Positions 1 through 7,081 are shown, counted from the stretch's first letter. The stretch is DNA of 7,940 nt from Ruminococcus sp. (GCA_017502425.1 JAFVVB010000146.1:1-7940); one strand, 5' to 3'. A program made the numbers and translations. The notes: generated by a model from the sequence alone, not told the origin.

Positions 1-157
1 CGTTCTTTAAAATGTCAAGGGTTTTTTTGAAATTTTTTAATATTTTTTTCAAATATTTTTTGACTATTTTAAATACGCCGATGAACAACCGCTTAATAAC
101 CGGATTATACCTCGTTTTTAGCTAAAATATTCACCGAATTTCAACTCACGATTTATT

Positions 158-185
158 ATTATAACTTATTATTTATATTTGTCAA
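158..185 (-). promoter_or_regulatory. Leftward sigma-A promoter, near-perfect consensus
   Basis: On the minus strand, TTGACA (180-185) and TATAAT (158-163) are separated by 16 bases, which is a full consensus match at both hexamers. Transcription would start near 151 and run leftward out of the window. Nothing in 1-150 looks coding on that strand, so the gene it serves lies beyond the left edge. A second minus-strand TTGACA at 13-18 could be a further promoter whose -10 box would fall outside the window. Seen directly; activity is inferred. Confidence 0.6.
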
Positions 186-220
186 GGTTAATTCTATGAA
201 TGAATATATTTATTACAAAC

Positions 221-254
221 TTGTAGTGGAATTATATCGGTTTTATGGTATTAT
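221..254 (+). promoter_or_regulatory. Candidate promoter for the cytidylate-kinase-like gene
   Basis: An extended -10 (TG at 246-247, then G, then TATTAT at 249-254) lies about 35 bases before the start codon. The best upstream -35-like hexamer, TTGTAG (221-226), is 22 bases away, which is too far for a standard promoter; it sits 17 bases from a poorer TATGGT (244-249). Extended -10 promoters can work with a weak -35. This is therefore a moderate to weak call. The rest of 1-220 on the plus strand shows only AT-rich sequence. Confidence 0.35.
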
Positions 255-288
255 ATAGATAATATATACATTATATGGGGGTTTTTAT

Positions 289-909
289 ATGAGCAACAAA
301 TATGTTATCACCATAGGTAGACAGTTTGGTTCCGGTGGCAGAGCTGTCGGTCAGAAACTCGCAGAAAAACTTAACATCCCTTTCTATGACAAGGAGCTTA
401 TTTCCATTGCTGCTAAAGAGAGCGGTCTCAGTCCTGAGGTTTTCAAAGATGTAGATGAAACAGCCGCTAACAGTTTACTATACTCTCTTTCTATGGGACT
501 ATATAGTTTTGGTAATGGTCCTTTAGCTATGGGTGATTTACCTGTTAATGATAAACTATATATATTACAGCATCAGATCATCAGAGAGCTCGCTACTAAA
601 GAACCATGTGTTATTGTCGGAAGATGTGCAGACTATGTTCTCAAAGATAACCCGCACTGTGTTAACATATTTATTCACGCTGATATAGCATACCGTAAAA
701 AGCGTGCTATCGTTGTACATAACATCGAGGAAAAGCGTGCAGAATCTATAATCAACAAAACAGATAAAACAAGAGCCAACTATTACAGCTTTTACTCAGG
801 TCAGAAATGGGGTCAACCACAAAACTACGATTTGTGTATAGACAGTTCTAAACTTTCTGACGACCAGATTGTTGAGCTCATATGCGAGTACGTTAAACTC
901 AGAGGTTAA
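289..909 (+). CDS. Cytidylate kinase-like family protein (AAA_26-type P-loop kinase)
   Basis: A 206-residue cytosolic P-loop protein. The N-terminal strand VITIG runs into a glycine-rich phosphate-binding loop, GRQFGSGGR (residues 10-18), followed by a helix and YDKELI (33-38). This is the usual opening of the cytidylate-kinase-like family (Pfam AAA_26). A second conserved block, VIVGRCADYVL (108-118), and a basic lid-like segment with KTDKTRANYY (157-166) follow, then a C-terminal DLCIDSS (181-187). Family members resemble CMP kinase and probably move phosphate from ATP to a nucleotide or similar acceptor, but the true substrate is generally unknown, and the protein is not a canonical Cmk. 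The start is supported by GGGGG at 277-281, seven bases before ATG. It is monocistronic here: a promoter region lies upstream and a strong terminator starts 12 bases after the stop. No truncation or missing P-loop residue is seen. Confidence 0.88.
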   Translation: MSNKYVITIGRQFGSGGRAVGQKLAEKLNIPFYDKELISIAAKESGLSPEVFKDVDETAANSLLYSLSMGLYSFGNGPLAMGDLPVNDKLYILQHQIIRELATKEPCVIVGRCADYVLKDNPHCVNIFIHADIAYRKKRAIVVHNIEEKRAESIINKTDKTRANYYSFYSGQKWGQPQNYDLCIDSSKLSDDQIVELICEYVKLRG

Positions 910-921
910 TATACATATAAC

Positions 922-951
922 AAGGGTGCCAAGAAAGATTTTGGCACCCTT
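922..951. terminator. Bidirectional rho-independent terminator between convergent genes
   Basis: A perfect 11-bp stem (922-932 with 941-951, core GGGTGCC/GGCACCC) has an 8-base loop. On the plus strand it is followed by a T-rich tract (951-959). On the minus strand the stem is followed by TTGTTATATG. It sits just after the kinase-like gene and about 65 bases beyond the stop of the converging M23 gene, so it can end both transcripts. Confidence 0.9.
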
Positions 952-1017
952 TATTATTTGCCCCTAAAAACGTATCGAGGGCACTACATTAAAACTACTC
1001 TATACCAATGTATATTA

Positions 1018-1794
1018 TTATTCATCATTCAATATGACAGTTAGAGGATCAATCAGTTTATCCCCTACTTTAATTTCTACATGAAGGTGTACAGGATCGC
1101 TTTTTTCACACGGGATTTCTGACACTGTACCGATAACCTCGCCTTGTTTGACCTGATCTTTCATATGGACGTTGGTTTTTGAATCAACACCGCAATAGAA
1201 CACCGAGTACTCGTCGCTTGCAACTTCAATAATCACGCCATAACGTTCATCAAATTCTATATTCTTAACTACACCATCACACATAGCGTAGACATTCTCG
1301 CCAGATTTTGCAGTAAAATCAGTACCAGTATGCGCTCTGTAATCCTTAAGCGTTGGATTATAAACACCTGTTTCGCTATACTCTCTTAATACACTTTTGC
1401 TATCAACAGGATAAATCAGGCTTTCGCTAACTTTGAAAACTGCTGACAATGAATCGAGATCTGACTGAGCATCTACGTCTTCGGTTTTCGGAAATGTTGA
1501 TGATTCGTACAATGACAGAACATTATCTCTTGTTTCTTGTGTCGACTGTTCATCTAAAGTCGCTTCCTTCACTTGTGTTTCAGCCTCAGTTACACCAGTA
1601 ACATCTTTAGATACCTGAGCTGTGGTTTCAACAAGCGAAGAATAATACTCATCATCAGACTCACTCAGGTAATCGCTGACAGAAGTATATGTTGAATAAA
1701 CAGCAAGACCAACAGCTACAAGACATATGGAAAGTGCGATATAGAACCCGACACGTTCAGTAGGTTTCTTCGATTTATGTTTATATTTTTTCAT
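1018..1794 (-). CDS. Membrane-anchored M23 (LytM-type) peptidase, SpoIIQ-like
   Basis: 258 residues: a short basic cytoplasmic tail (KKYKHKSKK), one transmembrane helix (about residues 15-36), an acidic Ser/Thr-rich linker (about 40-118) and a C-terminal LytM domain (about 125-254). The zinc-ligand pattern of active M23 enzymes is intact: H155 and D159 (HTGTD), and H236/H238 (HLH). The YS..GVYN.TLKDYR run before the first ligand and the overall plan match clostridial SpoIIQ, the forespore membrane protein that pairs with SpoIIIAH during engulfment. The ligands are retained, unlike Bacillus subtilis SpoIIQ. A generic wall endopeptidase remains possible because the usual spoIID neighbour is not in the window. 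The start at 1794 is chosen for a GGAGG eight bases upstream. The frame is open to a GTG at 1899, but that extension would translate the terminator hairpin and is rejected. No convincing sigma-A promoter lies in the 104-base gap (only TATAAA at 1835-1840), so read-through from upstream is plausible. Confidence 0.85.
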   Translation of the reverse strand: MKKYKHKSKKPTERVGFYIALSICLVAVGLAVYSTYTSVSDYLSESDDEYYSSLVETTAQVSKDVTGVTEAETQVKEATLDEQSTQETRDNVLSLYESSTFPKTEDVDAQSDLDSLSAVFKVSESLIYPVDSKSVLREYSETGVYNPTLKDYRAHTGTDFTAKSGENVYAMCDGVVKNIEFDERYGVIIEVASDEYSVFYCGVDSKTNVHMKDQVKQGEVIGTVSEIPCEKSDPVHLHVEIKVGDKLIDPLTVILNDE

Positions 1795-1802
1795 TAAAAA
1801 CG

Positions 1803-1807
1803 CCTCC
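1803..1807 (-). promoter_or_regulatory. Ribosome binding site that fixes the M23 gene start
   Basis: GGAGG on the minus strand, with eight bases between it and the ATG at 1792-1794. It decides the start over the longer in-frame GTG reading from 1899. Confidence 0.85.
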
Positions 1808-1852
1808 GTCAGTAGTATTGACGAATGCGATATATTTATACACACATAAAAG

Positions 1853-1884
1853 AAAAAGTCGCCGGAAATTACCGACGACTTTTT
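1853..1884 (-). terminator. Terminator after the LRR/peptidase gene
   Basis: A 9-bp outer stem (1853-1861 with 1876-1884, AAAAAGTCG/CGACTTTTT) continues, past one mismatch, into a 3-bp CGG/CCG stem with a 6-base loop. On the minus strand it is followed by a T-rich CTTTTATG stretch. It begins 15 bases past the TAG stop of the large gene and lies upstream of the M23 gene, so it would act as terminator or attenuator between the two. Confidence 0.8.
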
Positions 1885-1898
1885 AATATTTAATTCCA

Positions 1899-4800
1899 CT
1901 ATTTGCGTGTGATAGCAAGACCTTTACTATCATATCCGGATACTGTGGATTTCCCGTTTGAAGATACACATCTTACGGTGTATGTATATTTCACACCTTT
2001 TTTCGCTGTTTTATCTACATAGTAATCATACTTATTTGAAACATCAGCGATTTTGCTCCAACTGCCACTTCCCGTTTTTCTGTACACTCTGTACTTAGGC
2101 GCTCCGCTGACTTTGTAATAAGTGAGCTTCACTCCGCTTGAAGTATTGGATATAGCGCGCAATTTTGGTGTTGCTATATATTTATACGCATATCCAGTTT
2201 TGTTATAGCTACTTGTATACTTTTTGCCATCTGAGCTTAAACAACGAACAGTATATGTATTCGTTGTATTGGAGCTTGAAATTTTATATGTATAGCTATT
2301 GGCTGTCGTTGTAGCAATCGTGCTCCATCCACTCTTTGTTTTCTTAAAGACACGGTACTTGCTCGCGCCAGCGACCTTGCCCCAGGTTATTTTAGTTCCG
2401 CCGTTTACGTTCTCAAACTTGGTGATTTTAGGCTGAGCTATGTACGTGTTGTTATATCCTGTGGTGTTATAGCCACTGGTGTATTTTTTACCGTCTGAAC
2501 TCAGACAACGAACCGTATAAGTACTAGTAGTGTTTGATGCTGAGATTTTATGAGTAAAAGATGTTGAAGTAGTTGTAGCCAGAGTTGTCCACTTTCCGTT
2601 TGTCTTTTTGAACAATCTGTACTTAGCTGCTCCAGCAACCTTACCCCAGGTTATTTTAGTTCCACCGTTTACGTTTTCAAACTTCGTAATTTCAGGTTGT
2701 GCAATATAGGTATTCTTGACACCTGTTTTATTATAAGAGCTTACGAAAGATTTCTCATCCGCACTCAAGCATCTTACTGTATATGTATATGTGGAATTTG
2801 ATTTAGAAATACTGTGGGTATATTCAGTATCAATAGTAGTACCAACCTGAGTCCAGCTACTACCGTTCTTTCTGAAGACTCTATACGCATCAGCGCCATC
2901 AACTTTATTCCATGTGATTTTTGCGCCACCCTTAACATTTTCAACTTTAGTGATTTTAGGTGTTGCAGCTGATGTAGTTTTAGCGCTGACTTCTGAAGAG
3001 AACTTTCCGTAACACACATCAGCACCAGTGCTTATAAAAGCTCTTATGCGGAATTTATAGTTTGTGTTTGCTGACAAGTCTTTTATTGTACATTCCTGAA
3101 TATCACCATTTTCGGCTGTTTCAACTGTCACCCACTCATTATCTTTAAACTGCTGAATTTCATATCCGTCTGCGTCGGTAGCCTTTCTCCAGCTAAGTTT
3201 TACTTCACCCGCTTTAGCGGTAGCACTCAGGGATGCAGGTGCATAAATTCTATCATAGATTCTGAATGTTTTTTCTATACAACCTTTATAGTCGTTGATA
3301 CCATATGCGGTAACTTTAGCTGTACCTGACTGTAAGTTATCACTATATACAACTTCATAGTCGACACCTTCGATCAGGTCTGCACATCCATCATAACCCG
3401 TAACTTTGATTTCAGGTGTTTTACGTTTTCCGTCTGTATAGAAAATATATTCATTAATTTCGATAAAATAATAATTACTGATATCAACACTCGTTTCATA
3501 GATAAAATTCATATACTGATCATCTTTAACAACCGAGCTGTTATCATAATTCTTTGCTACGAGTTCATCGTCGTACACACCTACGCTGACTTCATCCTCA
3601 CCGCATTTACCTTTATAAACAACGCTTTCTGAATCATCTTCCGAGGTAAACTTACGGACTTCTACTTCATAATCGGAACCTTCACCGTTTATATCTACAA
3701 TATTTGTATTACGACTATCATCAACATTAAGTTCTACGCTATCAGCAACCGTAGTTACATCTACCGACTGATCGCCATTGTTCATAGATAAATCAAGTTC
3801 GTAGTTATTTTTATCCGTGTTAACAATTTCATATTCATCAGTAGGCATAAATATCATATGCTCAGTATCACTTGCGTCTTCTGTTCGTGGAAGCTGTACT
3901 TCATATATTTCTTTCTCGTTACTTATGAACATTCCGTCTTTCATAGTAGCAAGCACTTCTCCGCTTTCCGAACGGATTTCGAAGTTATCACCATCGACGG
4001 ACATACTGCTTCTAGCAACCGAACCACTACGTGCCGCAGTACCAGAGTTTCTGTTTTCCCAGATATACTTAAACACCTCATAAGGCACATAGTCTAGATC
4101 ACTACCATATTTATAGTATGCTGAACCACACGGATATTTACCGTTTACTGCGTAATACCATCCGGTGCACTTACCTGATGAAGTTGTGCTTACTGTAATC
4201 CATTTTTCCGTTTTCGGATAGTTACAGTCGTAAACATAGATTCTACTTTCTTTACTACTGATTTTCTTAGTTTTATATCCAAGCAGAGCATGACCAACAC
4301 CTTTGCCATCGGATACACCGATATATACAGGTGGTCCACCTTTTTCGGTCAGTTTGATTCTATCAAAAAGGCCCTGGATATCATTTTTTGTTTCATTATT
4401 AGTGCGATGCACCTCACTTCTTCCTTGAGCAAGCTGCATTGTTTCTATGAATTCTTTTACTGTCAAATTATGCTGCGAGCTACGGTTTCCTACCGCAAGA
4501 TCGCTGACATATTTCGCAGAGGATTTAAAGTCAGATAGATCAACATCGTCATCAACAGTATTGAACATCATACTGGTTATGGCCATTCCTCCACAGCTTC
4601 CGCCCCAGTCACCTTGCCAATCATACTGCTTTTGAATTTCACTTTCATCAAATATCAATTTATATCTACTCTTAGGTATACGACAAGGCTTGACGTAGCC
4701 GACAGATTTTGCATTATTACCAAAACTATATGTCAGAGTAGTGAGTCCAACCGCCTTATTAGTAGCTGAAACAACATTAAGCTTCATTGTTTTTGACGAT

Positions 4801-6638
4801 TTTTTAAAGCATTCATCTTCTAAGACCGTAACAGTAATGTTAGTACTGCCCTTAGATTTAGCTACGATATTGCCGTAACTGTCGATAGTAGCACAAGCAG
4901 GGTTACTGGATTTATACTCTATTTCACCCATAGAATAAAAAATAACCTTAGCCTCTTCTCCTACATATATATTATTTTTAGATAAGCTTGCGTCTACGAC
5001 CCAGGTTCTTTTATTGATAGTGAAAGTCTTCTTAACTTCGCCTTCGTAATCGTTGATACCGGTAATAGTAACCGACGCTTTTCCCGGATAGTAGTTGTCG
5101 GCATATTTAAGTGTGTAATTCTCACCTTCTTTAAGTGTTTTAGTTCCGATTTTTACGGTAACCGAAGGCTTACACTCTTTTCCGTTATATTCATAGGAAG
5201 TTTTCGAGAGAGTAATGTTTGCTTGAGTAATATCAGAAACATAGTACACAGGTGTATCCCATGTACCCCAGTTATACCTATCTACAAGCAAATCAGACGT
5301 CCATGTCGGATCTCCTTTAGGATAAAACAGAGACACTGCATCTAAAACACGCGGAAACGCTCCGCCTCCCCATAATTCGTCAAATACATCAACACCATTA
5401 CCTTTGAAATACGCCTTCAAAGTTTCACTAAAAGCTCCAACACCGATATATTTTACGCGCTTACCGATATACACTTTTTTTATTTTGCAGGCATAAAATG
5501 CATGCATAGCAATTTCAGTAACACTATCAGGAATAGTAAGCACATCCATATTAATATCACTCAAAGAAAACGCAAAATAACCGATTTTTTTAAGACCCTC
5601 AGGTAAGCTAACCGAAGTTATATCAGCCCAGCGAAACGCACCACCCCAGATTTCTTCTACACCGTTCGGTACTTTATATGAAGTTGCGACTTTATCAGAA
5701 GGATACTGGTAGAGTATCTTCATATCTTTAGAGAATAAAACACCATCAACAGTACATAAATAGTTATTATACGGGCTGACAGAAATAGATGTTATTGGAG
5801 TATTCGTTAAAATACCATAGCCGACATCAGAAACTTTAGACGGAATATAGGCTTGAGTAAGGTAAGTGCTTTCAAAAGCATAGTTACCGATACTTGTAAG
5901 ATTCTCAGGAAAATCAAAGGAAGTGAGTCCTGAATAACTAAACGCACCTTCTCCTATTCTTTTCACACTATCTGCAATATTGACGGTAGTGAGACTACGA
6001 CAAAAATAAAACGCATCATCACCGATACTCACAACGCTAGAAGGGATCGTAACACTTTCTAAAGAGTCGCTATTTTGAAACGCCCAAGATAAAATAGCAG
6101 TAGTGCCACTAGGTACAGTATAATGAGTGTTCGTTTTACCGCTAGGATAAGCTACAAGCTCATTATATTTATTAAAAAGGACATCATCGATAGTATACAA
6201 ATATTTATTAGCAGAAGACACGCTGAATTTCGATAACTGAGTCTCCGAAAAAGCACCATCTCCGATCGAGCAAACACCGGCACCGAAATGTACAGTAGTA
6301 AGTTTACTACACGCAAAAAATGCATAACTGGAAATTTTCTTGACGGTATCAGGAATATTTATAGTAACCGCATTTCTCCAATCCGAGCTTCCAGAGTCAA
6401 TAGTATTAACTAAATATCCGTTTATGTGGGACGGAATGTTGACGACTTCATCATCACCTAAATAACCAGTGACAGTCACTGTATTATCCCCGTTAGTATT
6501 AAAGCGATAAGAAAAATCGCCGTATGTATTCGCCGACGCATCAGGAGTAAGGTCACTAAAACCACCAATCGGCGGTAAAAGAAAACTACCGAGCATTATC
6601 ACAACGGCAAGTAAAACGGATAAAATCTTTTTCGTCAT
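1899..6638 (-). CDS. Large secreted multidomain protein: BspA-type LRRs, papain-like cysteine peptidase, Ig-like and FN3 repeats
   Basis: 1579 residues, exported. A Sec signal peptide (1-36, cleavage likely after ASA) is followed by BspA-like leucine-rich repeats (about 50-446; recurring IP..V..IG..AF pattern). Then come an Ig-like module (475-544, ending GINDYEG..KKTFTI), a Big_2-like module (547-623), a papain-like cysteine peptidase domain (about 660-862), an acidic unassigned stretch (863-1055), a second Ig-like module of the GINDYKG type (1056-1128), an FN3 domain (1132-1223) and four FN3-like repeats (1226-1579). The peptidase shows Q675 (candidate oxyanion residue) and nucleophile C682 in WGGSCGGMA, H783 in GHALLGY, and D804/N806 in YDCNYP. 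Family knowledge suggests LRR/FN3 modules bind a surface or substrate and the peptidase cuts or transfers on it; the target is unknown. No LPXTG motif, dockerin or SLH domain is visible, so the means of attachment is unclear. The start has a modest GAAAGG (6649-6654) ten bases upstream. A good promoter is at 6675-6703. Confidence 0.88.
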   Translation of the reverse strand: MTKKILSVLLAVVIMLGSFLLPPIGGFSDLTPDASANTYGDFSYRFNTNGDNTVTVTGYLGDDEVVNIPSHINGYLVNTIDSGSSDWRNAVTINIPDTVKKISSYAFFACSKLTTVHFGAGVCSIGDGAFSETQLSKFSVSSANKYLYTIDDVLFNKYNELVAYPSGKTNTHYTVPSGTTAILSWAFQNSDSLESVTIPSSVVSIGDDAFYFCRSLTTVNIADSVKRIGEGAFSYSGLTSFDFPENLTSIGNYAFESTYLTQAYIPSKVSDVGYGILTNTPITSISVSPYNNYLCTVDGVLFSKDMKILYQYPSDKVATSYKVPNGVEEIWGGAFRWADITSVSLPEGLKKIGYFAFSLSDINMDVLTIPDSVTEIAMHAFYACKIKKVYIGKRVKYIGVGAFSETLKAYFKGNGVDVFDELWGGGAFPRVLDAVSLFYPKGDPTWTSDLLVDRYNWGTWDTPVYYVSDITQANITLSKTSYEYNGKECKPSVTVKIGTKTLKEGENYTLKYADNYYPGKASVTITGINDYEGEVKKTFTINKRTWVVDASLSKNNIYVGEEAKVIFYSMGEIEYKSSNPACATIDSYGNIVAKSKGSTNITVTVLEDECFKKSSKTMKLNVVSATNKAVGLTTLTYSFGNNAKSVGYVKPCRIPKSRYKLIFDESEIQKQYDWQGDWGGSCGGMAITSMMFNTVDDDVDLSDFKSSAKYVSDLAVGNRSSQHNLTVKEFIETMQLAQGRSEVHRTNNETKNDIQGLFDRIKLTEKGGPPVYIGVSDGKGVGHALLGYKTKKISSKESRIYVYDCNYPKTEKWITVSTTSSGKCTGWYYAVNGKYPCGSAYYKYGSDLDYVPYEVFKYIWENRNSGTAARSGSVARSSMSVDGDNFEIRSESGEVLATMKDGMFISNEKEIYEVQLPRTEDASDTEHMIFMPTDEYEIVNTDKNNYELDLSMNNGDQSVDVTTVADSVELNVDDSRNTNIVDINGEGSDYEVEVRKFTSEDDSESVVYKGKCGEDEVSVGVYDDELVAKNYDNSSVVKDDQYMNFIYETSVDISNYYFIEINEYIFYTDGKRKTPEIKVTGYDGCADLIEGVDYEVVYSDNLQSGTAKVTAYGINDYKGCIEKTFRIYDRIYAPASLSATAKAGEVKLSWRKATDADGYEIQQFKDNEWVTVETAENGDIQECTIKDLSANTNYKFRIRAFISTGADVCYGKFSSEVSAKTTSAATPKITKVENVKGGAKITWNKVDGADAYRVFRKNGSSWTQVGTTIDTEYTHSISKSNSTYTYTVRCLSADEKSFVSSYNKTGVKNTYIAQPEITKFENVNGGTKITWGKVAGAAKYRLFKKTNGKWTTLATTTSTSFTHKISASNTTSTYTVRCLSSDGKKYTSGYNTTGYNNTYIAQPKITKFENVNGGTKITWGKVAGASKYRVFKKTKSGWSTIATTTANSYTYKISSSNTTNTYTVRCLSSDGKKYTSSYNKTGYAYKYIATPKLRAISNTSSGVKLTYYKVSGAPKYRVYRKTGSGSWSKIADVSNKYDYYVDKTAKKGVKYTYTVRCVSSNGKSTVSGYDSKGLAITRK
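1902..2963 (-). repeat. Four tandem FN3-like repeats (264, 264, 264, 270 bp)
   Basis: Coding repeats of 88, 88, 88 and 90 residues fill the C-terminus: R1 2700-2963, R2 2436-2699, R3 2172-2435, R4 1902-2171. Each has a KxTWxKVxGAxxYR-type core (YYKVSGAPKYR in R4) and ends in YTVRC.S followed by a GY or SYN segment. R2 and R3 are the closest pair. Each unit carries one conserved Cys (residues 1290, 1378, 1466, 1557). R4 is the most diverged and ends the protein at ITRK. Confidence 0.9.
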
Positions 6639-6674
6639 AAAACCAAAACCTTTCGTTTGTTTATATTACATATA

Positions 6675-6703
6675 ATTATATATAAAAAAATAAAATCAAG
6701 CAA
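6675..6703 (-). promoter_or_regulatory. Promoter of the LRR/peptidase gene
   Basis: On the minus strand, TTGCTT (6698-6703) and a perfect TATAAT (6675-6680) are 17 bases apart. The start of transcription would fall near 6668, giving a leader of about 30 bases before the ATG at 6638. The -35 matches only its TTG half. Confidence 0.6.
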
Positions 6704-6741
6704 CATAATTAATAAAAGTTATAAAAATAACAAAGATTCAA

Positions 6742-6764
6742 TCCAAATTTTTATCGGCACAGTC
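6742..6764. repeat. Direct repeat 1, copy A
   Basis: 23 bases identical to 7082-7104, containing ATTTTTATCGGCAC. It marks the outer end of a composite element found twice between the large gene and tRNA-Val. Function unknown. Confidence 0.85.
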
Positions 6765-6876
6765 CCCGATTGAAAAATAGTCATTTTCATTGCACATAAA
6801 AATTGCAATGAAAACTCCTTGTTTCGGCTCTTCCTCGAACTCCTTTTATCCTCCACTGGAGGCAGTCGTTCTCGTC
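6765..6876. other. 112-base segment present in only one copy of the composite repeat
   Basis: Copy A carries these 112 bases between the two shared blocks, while copy B (7082-7129) joins the blocks directly. GTC is present at both junctions (6762-6764 and 6874-6876), so the difference could be an insertion in A or a short-homology deletion in B. Inside are a perfect 11-bp hairpin (6784-6794 with 6804-6814, 9-base loop) and a palindrome CCTCCACTGGAGG (6850-6862). No coding potential is seen, and no T-tract makes the hairpin a good terminator. Confidence 0.6.
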
Positions 6877-6901
6877 GCCTTCGATTCCAATCCTCTCCAC
6901 T
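6874..6901. repeat. Direct repeat 2, copy A (tRNA-tail-like block)
   Basis: 28 bases identical to 7102-7129. The part TTCGATTCCAA followed by TCTCCAC reads like the T-loop and acceptor end of tRNA-Val, here on the plus strand, opposite in orientation to the real tRNA. It cannot be a whole tRNA because no matching 5' acceptor strand or anticodon arm lies upstream. Confidence 0.8.
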
Positions 6902-6908
6902 TTAAATG

Positions 6909-6942
6909 TAAAAAAGACAGCACACTAATGTGTACTGTCTTT
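6909..6942 (-). terminator. Minus-strand terminator after the tRNA-tail remnant
   Basis: In the minus-strand RNA a 13-bp stem forms (6913-6925 with 6930-6942) with a 4-base loop, followed by UUUUUU. One position pairs only as G-U on this strand and is an A/C mismatch on the other, so the hairpin is built for leftward transcripts. It follows a tRNA acceptor tail at 6951-6960 with no tRNA body in front of it. Confidence 0.75.
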
Positions 6943-6944
6943 AT

Positions 6945-6961
6945 TTTATATGGTGGAGACT
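6945..6961 (-). repeat. tRNA-Val 3'-tail remnant (17-base direct repeat, copy A)
   Basis: Identical over 17 bases to 7175-7191, which spans the real tRNA-Val 3' end. On the minus strand it reads AGTCTCCACCA followed by TATAAA. Upstream of it on that strand (6962-7039) I find no T-arm, anticodon arm or acceptor 5' strand at tRNA spacing, so only the tail is present. It could be a decayed tRNA duplicate, or an attachment-site scar left by an element that integrates in tRNA 3' ends. Confidence 0.65.
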
Positions 6962-7039
6962 ATTTACTATATATTAGATTAAACCCCTACCACGTTTATC
7001 GCCATCGTTAGTCATAAACCTTCGATATACGCTCTCCCT

Positions 7040-7064
7040 AAAAACAGTTCGCTGGACTGTTTTT
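7040..7064. terminator. Symmetric hairpin with A/T tails, possible bidirectional terminator
   Basis: AAAAACAGT (7040-7048) pairs with ACTGTTTTT (7056-7064), and the stem extends by one wobble and one G-C pair toward the loop. The T-run on either strand gives it terminator form both ways. No gene abuts it, so it may be part of the composite repeat region. Confidence 0.55.
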
Positions 7065-7081
7065 ACCTTCTAAAAATTCGT

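Noticed and set aside
1813..1841. Sigma-F-like promoter for the M23 gene (GTATA at 1837-1841 and GTCAATACTA at 1813-1822 on the minus strand)
   Set aside because: The spacer is 14 bases, the -10 has a mismatch, and transcription would start inside the ribosome binding site, so a working promoter is unlikely.
1795..1899. N-terminal extension of the M23 peptidase by 35 residues, from a GTG at 1899
   Set aside because: It has no ribosome site, would translate the terminator hairpin at 1853-1884, and the internal ATG at 1794 has an ideal GGAGG.
2774..4635. Several short open frames (62 to 88 residues) inside the large gene on either strand
   Set aside because: They are shadows of the 1579-residue gene, with no ribosome sites or domain signals.
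6858..6901. A tRNA on the plus strand, suggested by a T-loop-like and acceptor-like end
   Set aside because: No 5' acceptor strand, D-arm or anticodon arm occurs at the right distance upstream; only the tail is tRNA-like.
6790..7011. 73-residue open frame on the plus strand
   Set aside because: It crosses repeat blocks and a terminator hairpin, has no ribosome site, and shows no recognisable protein pattern.
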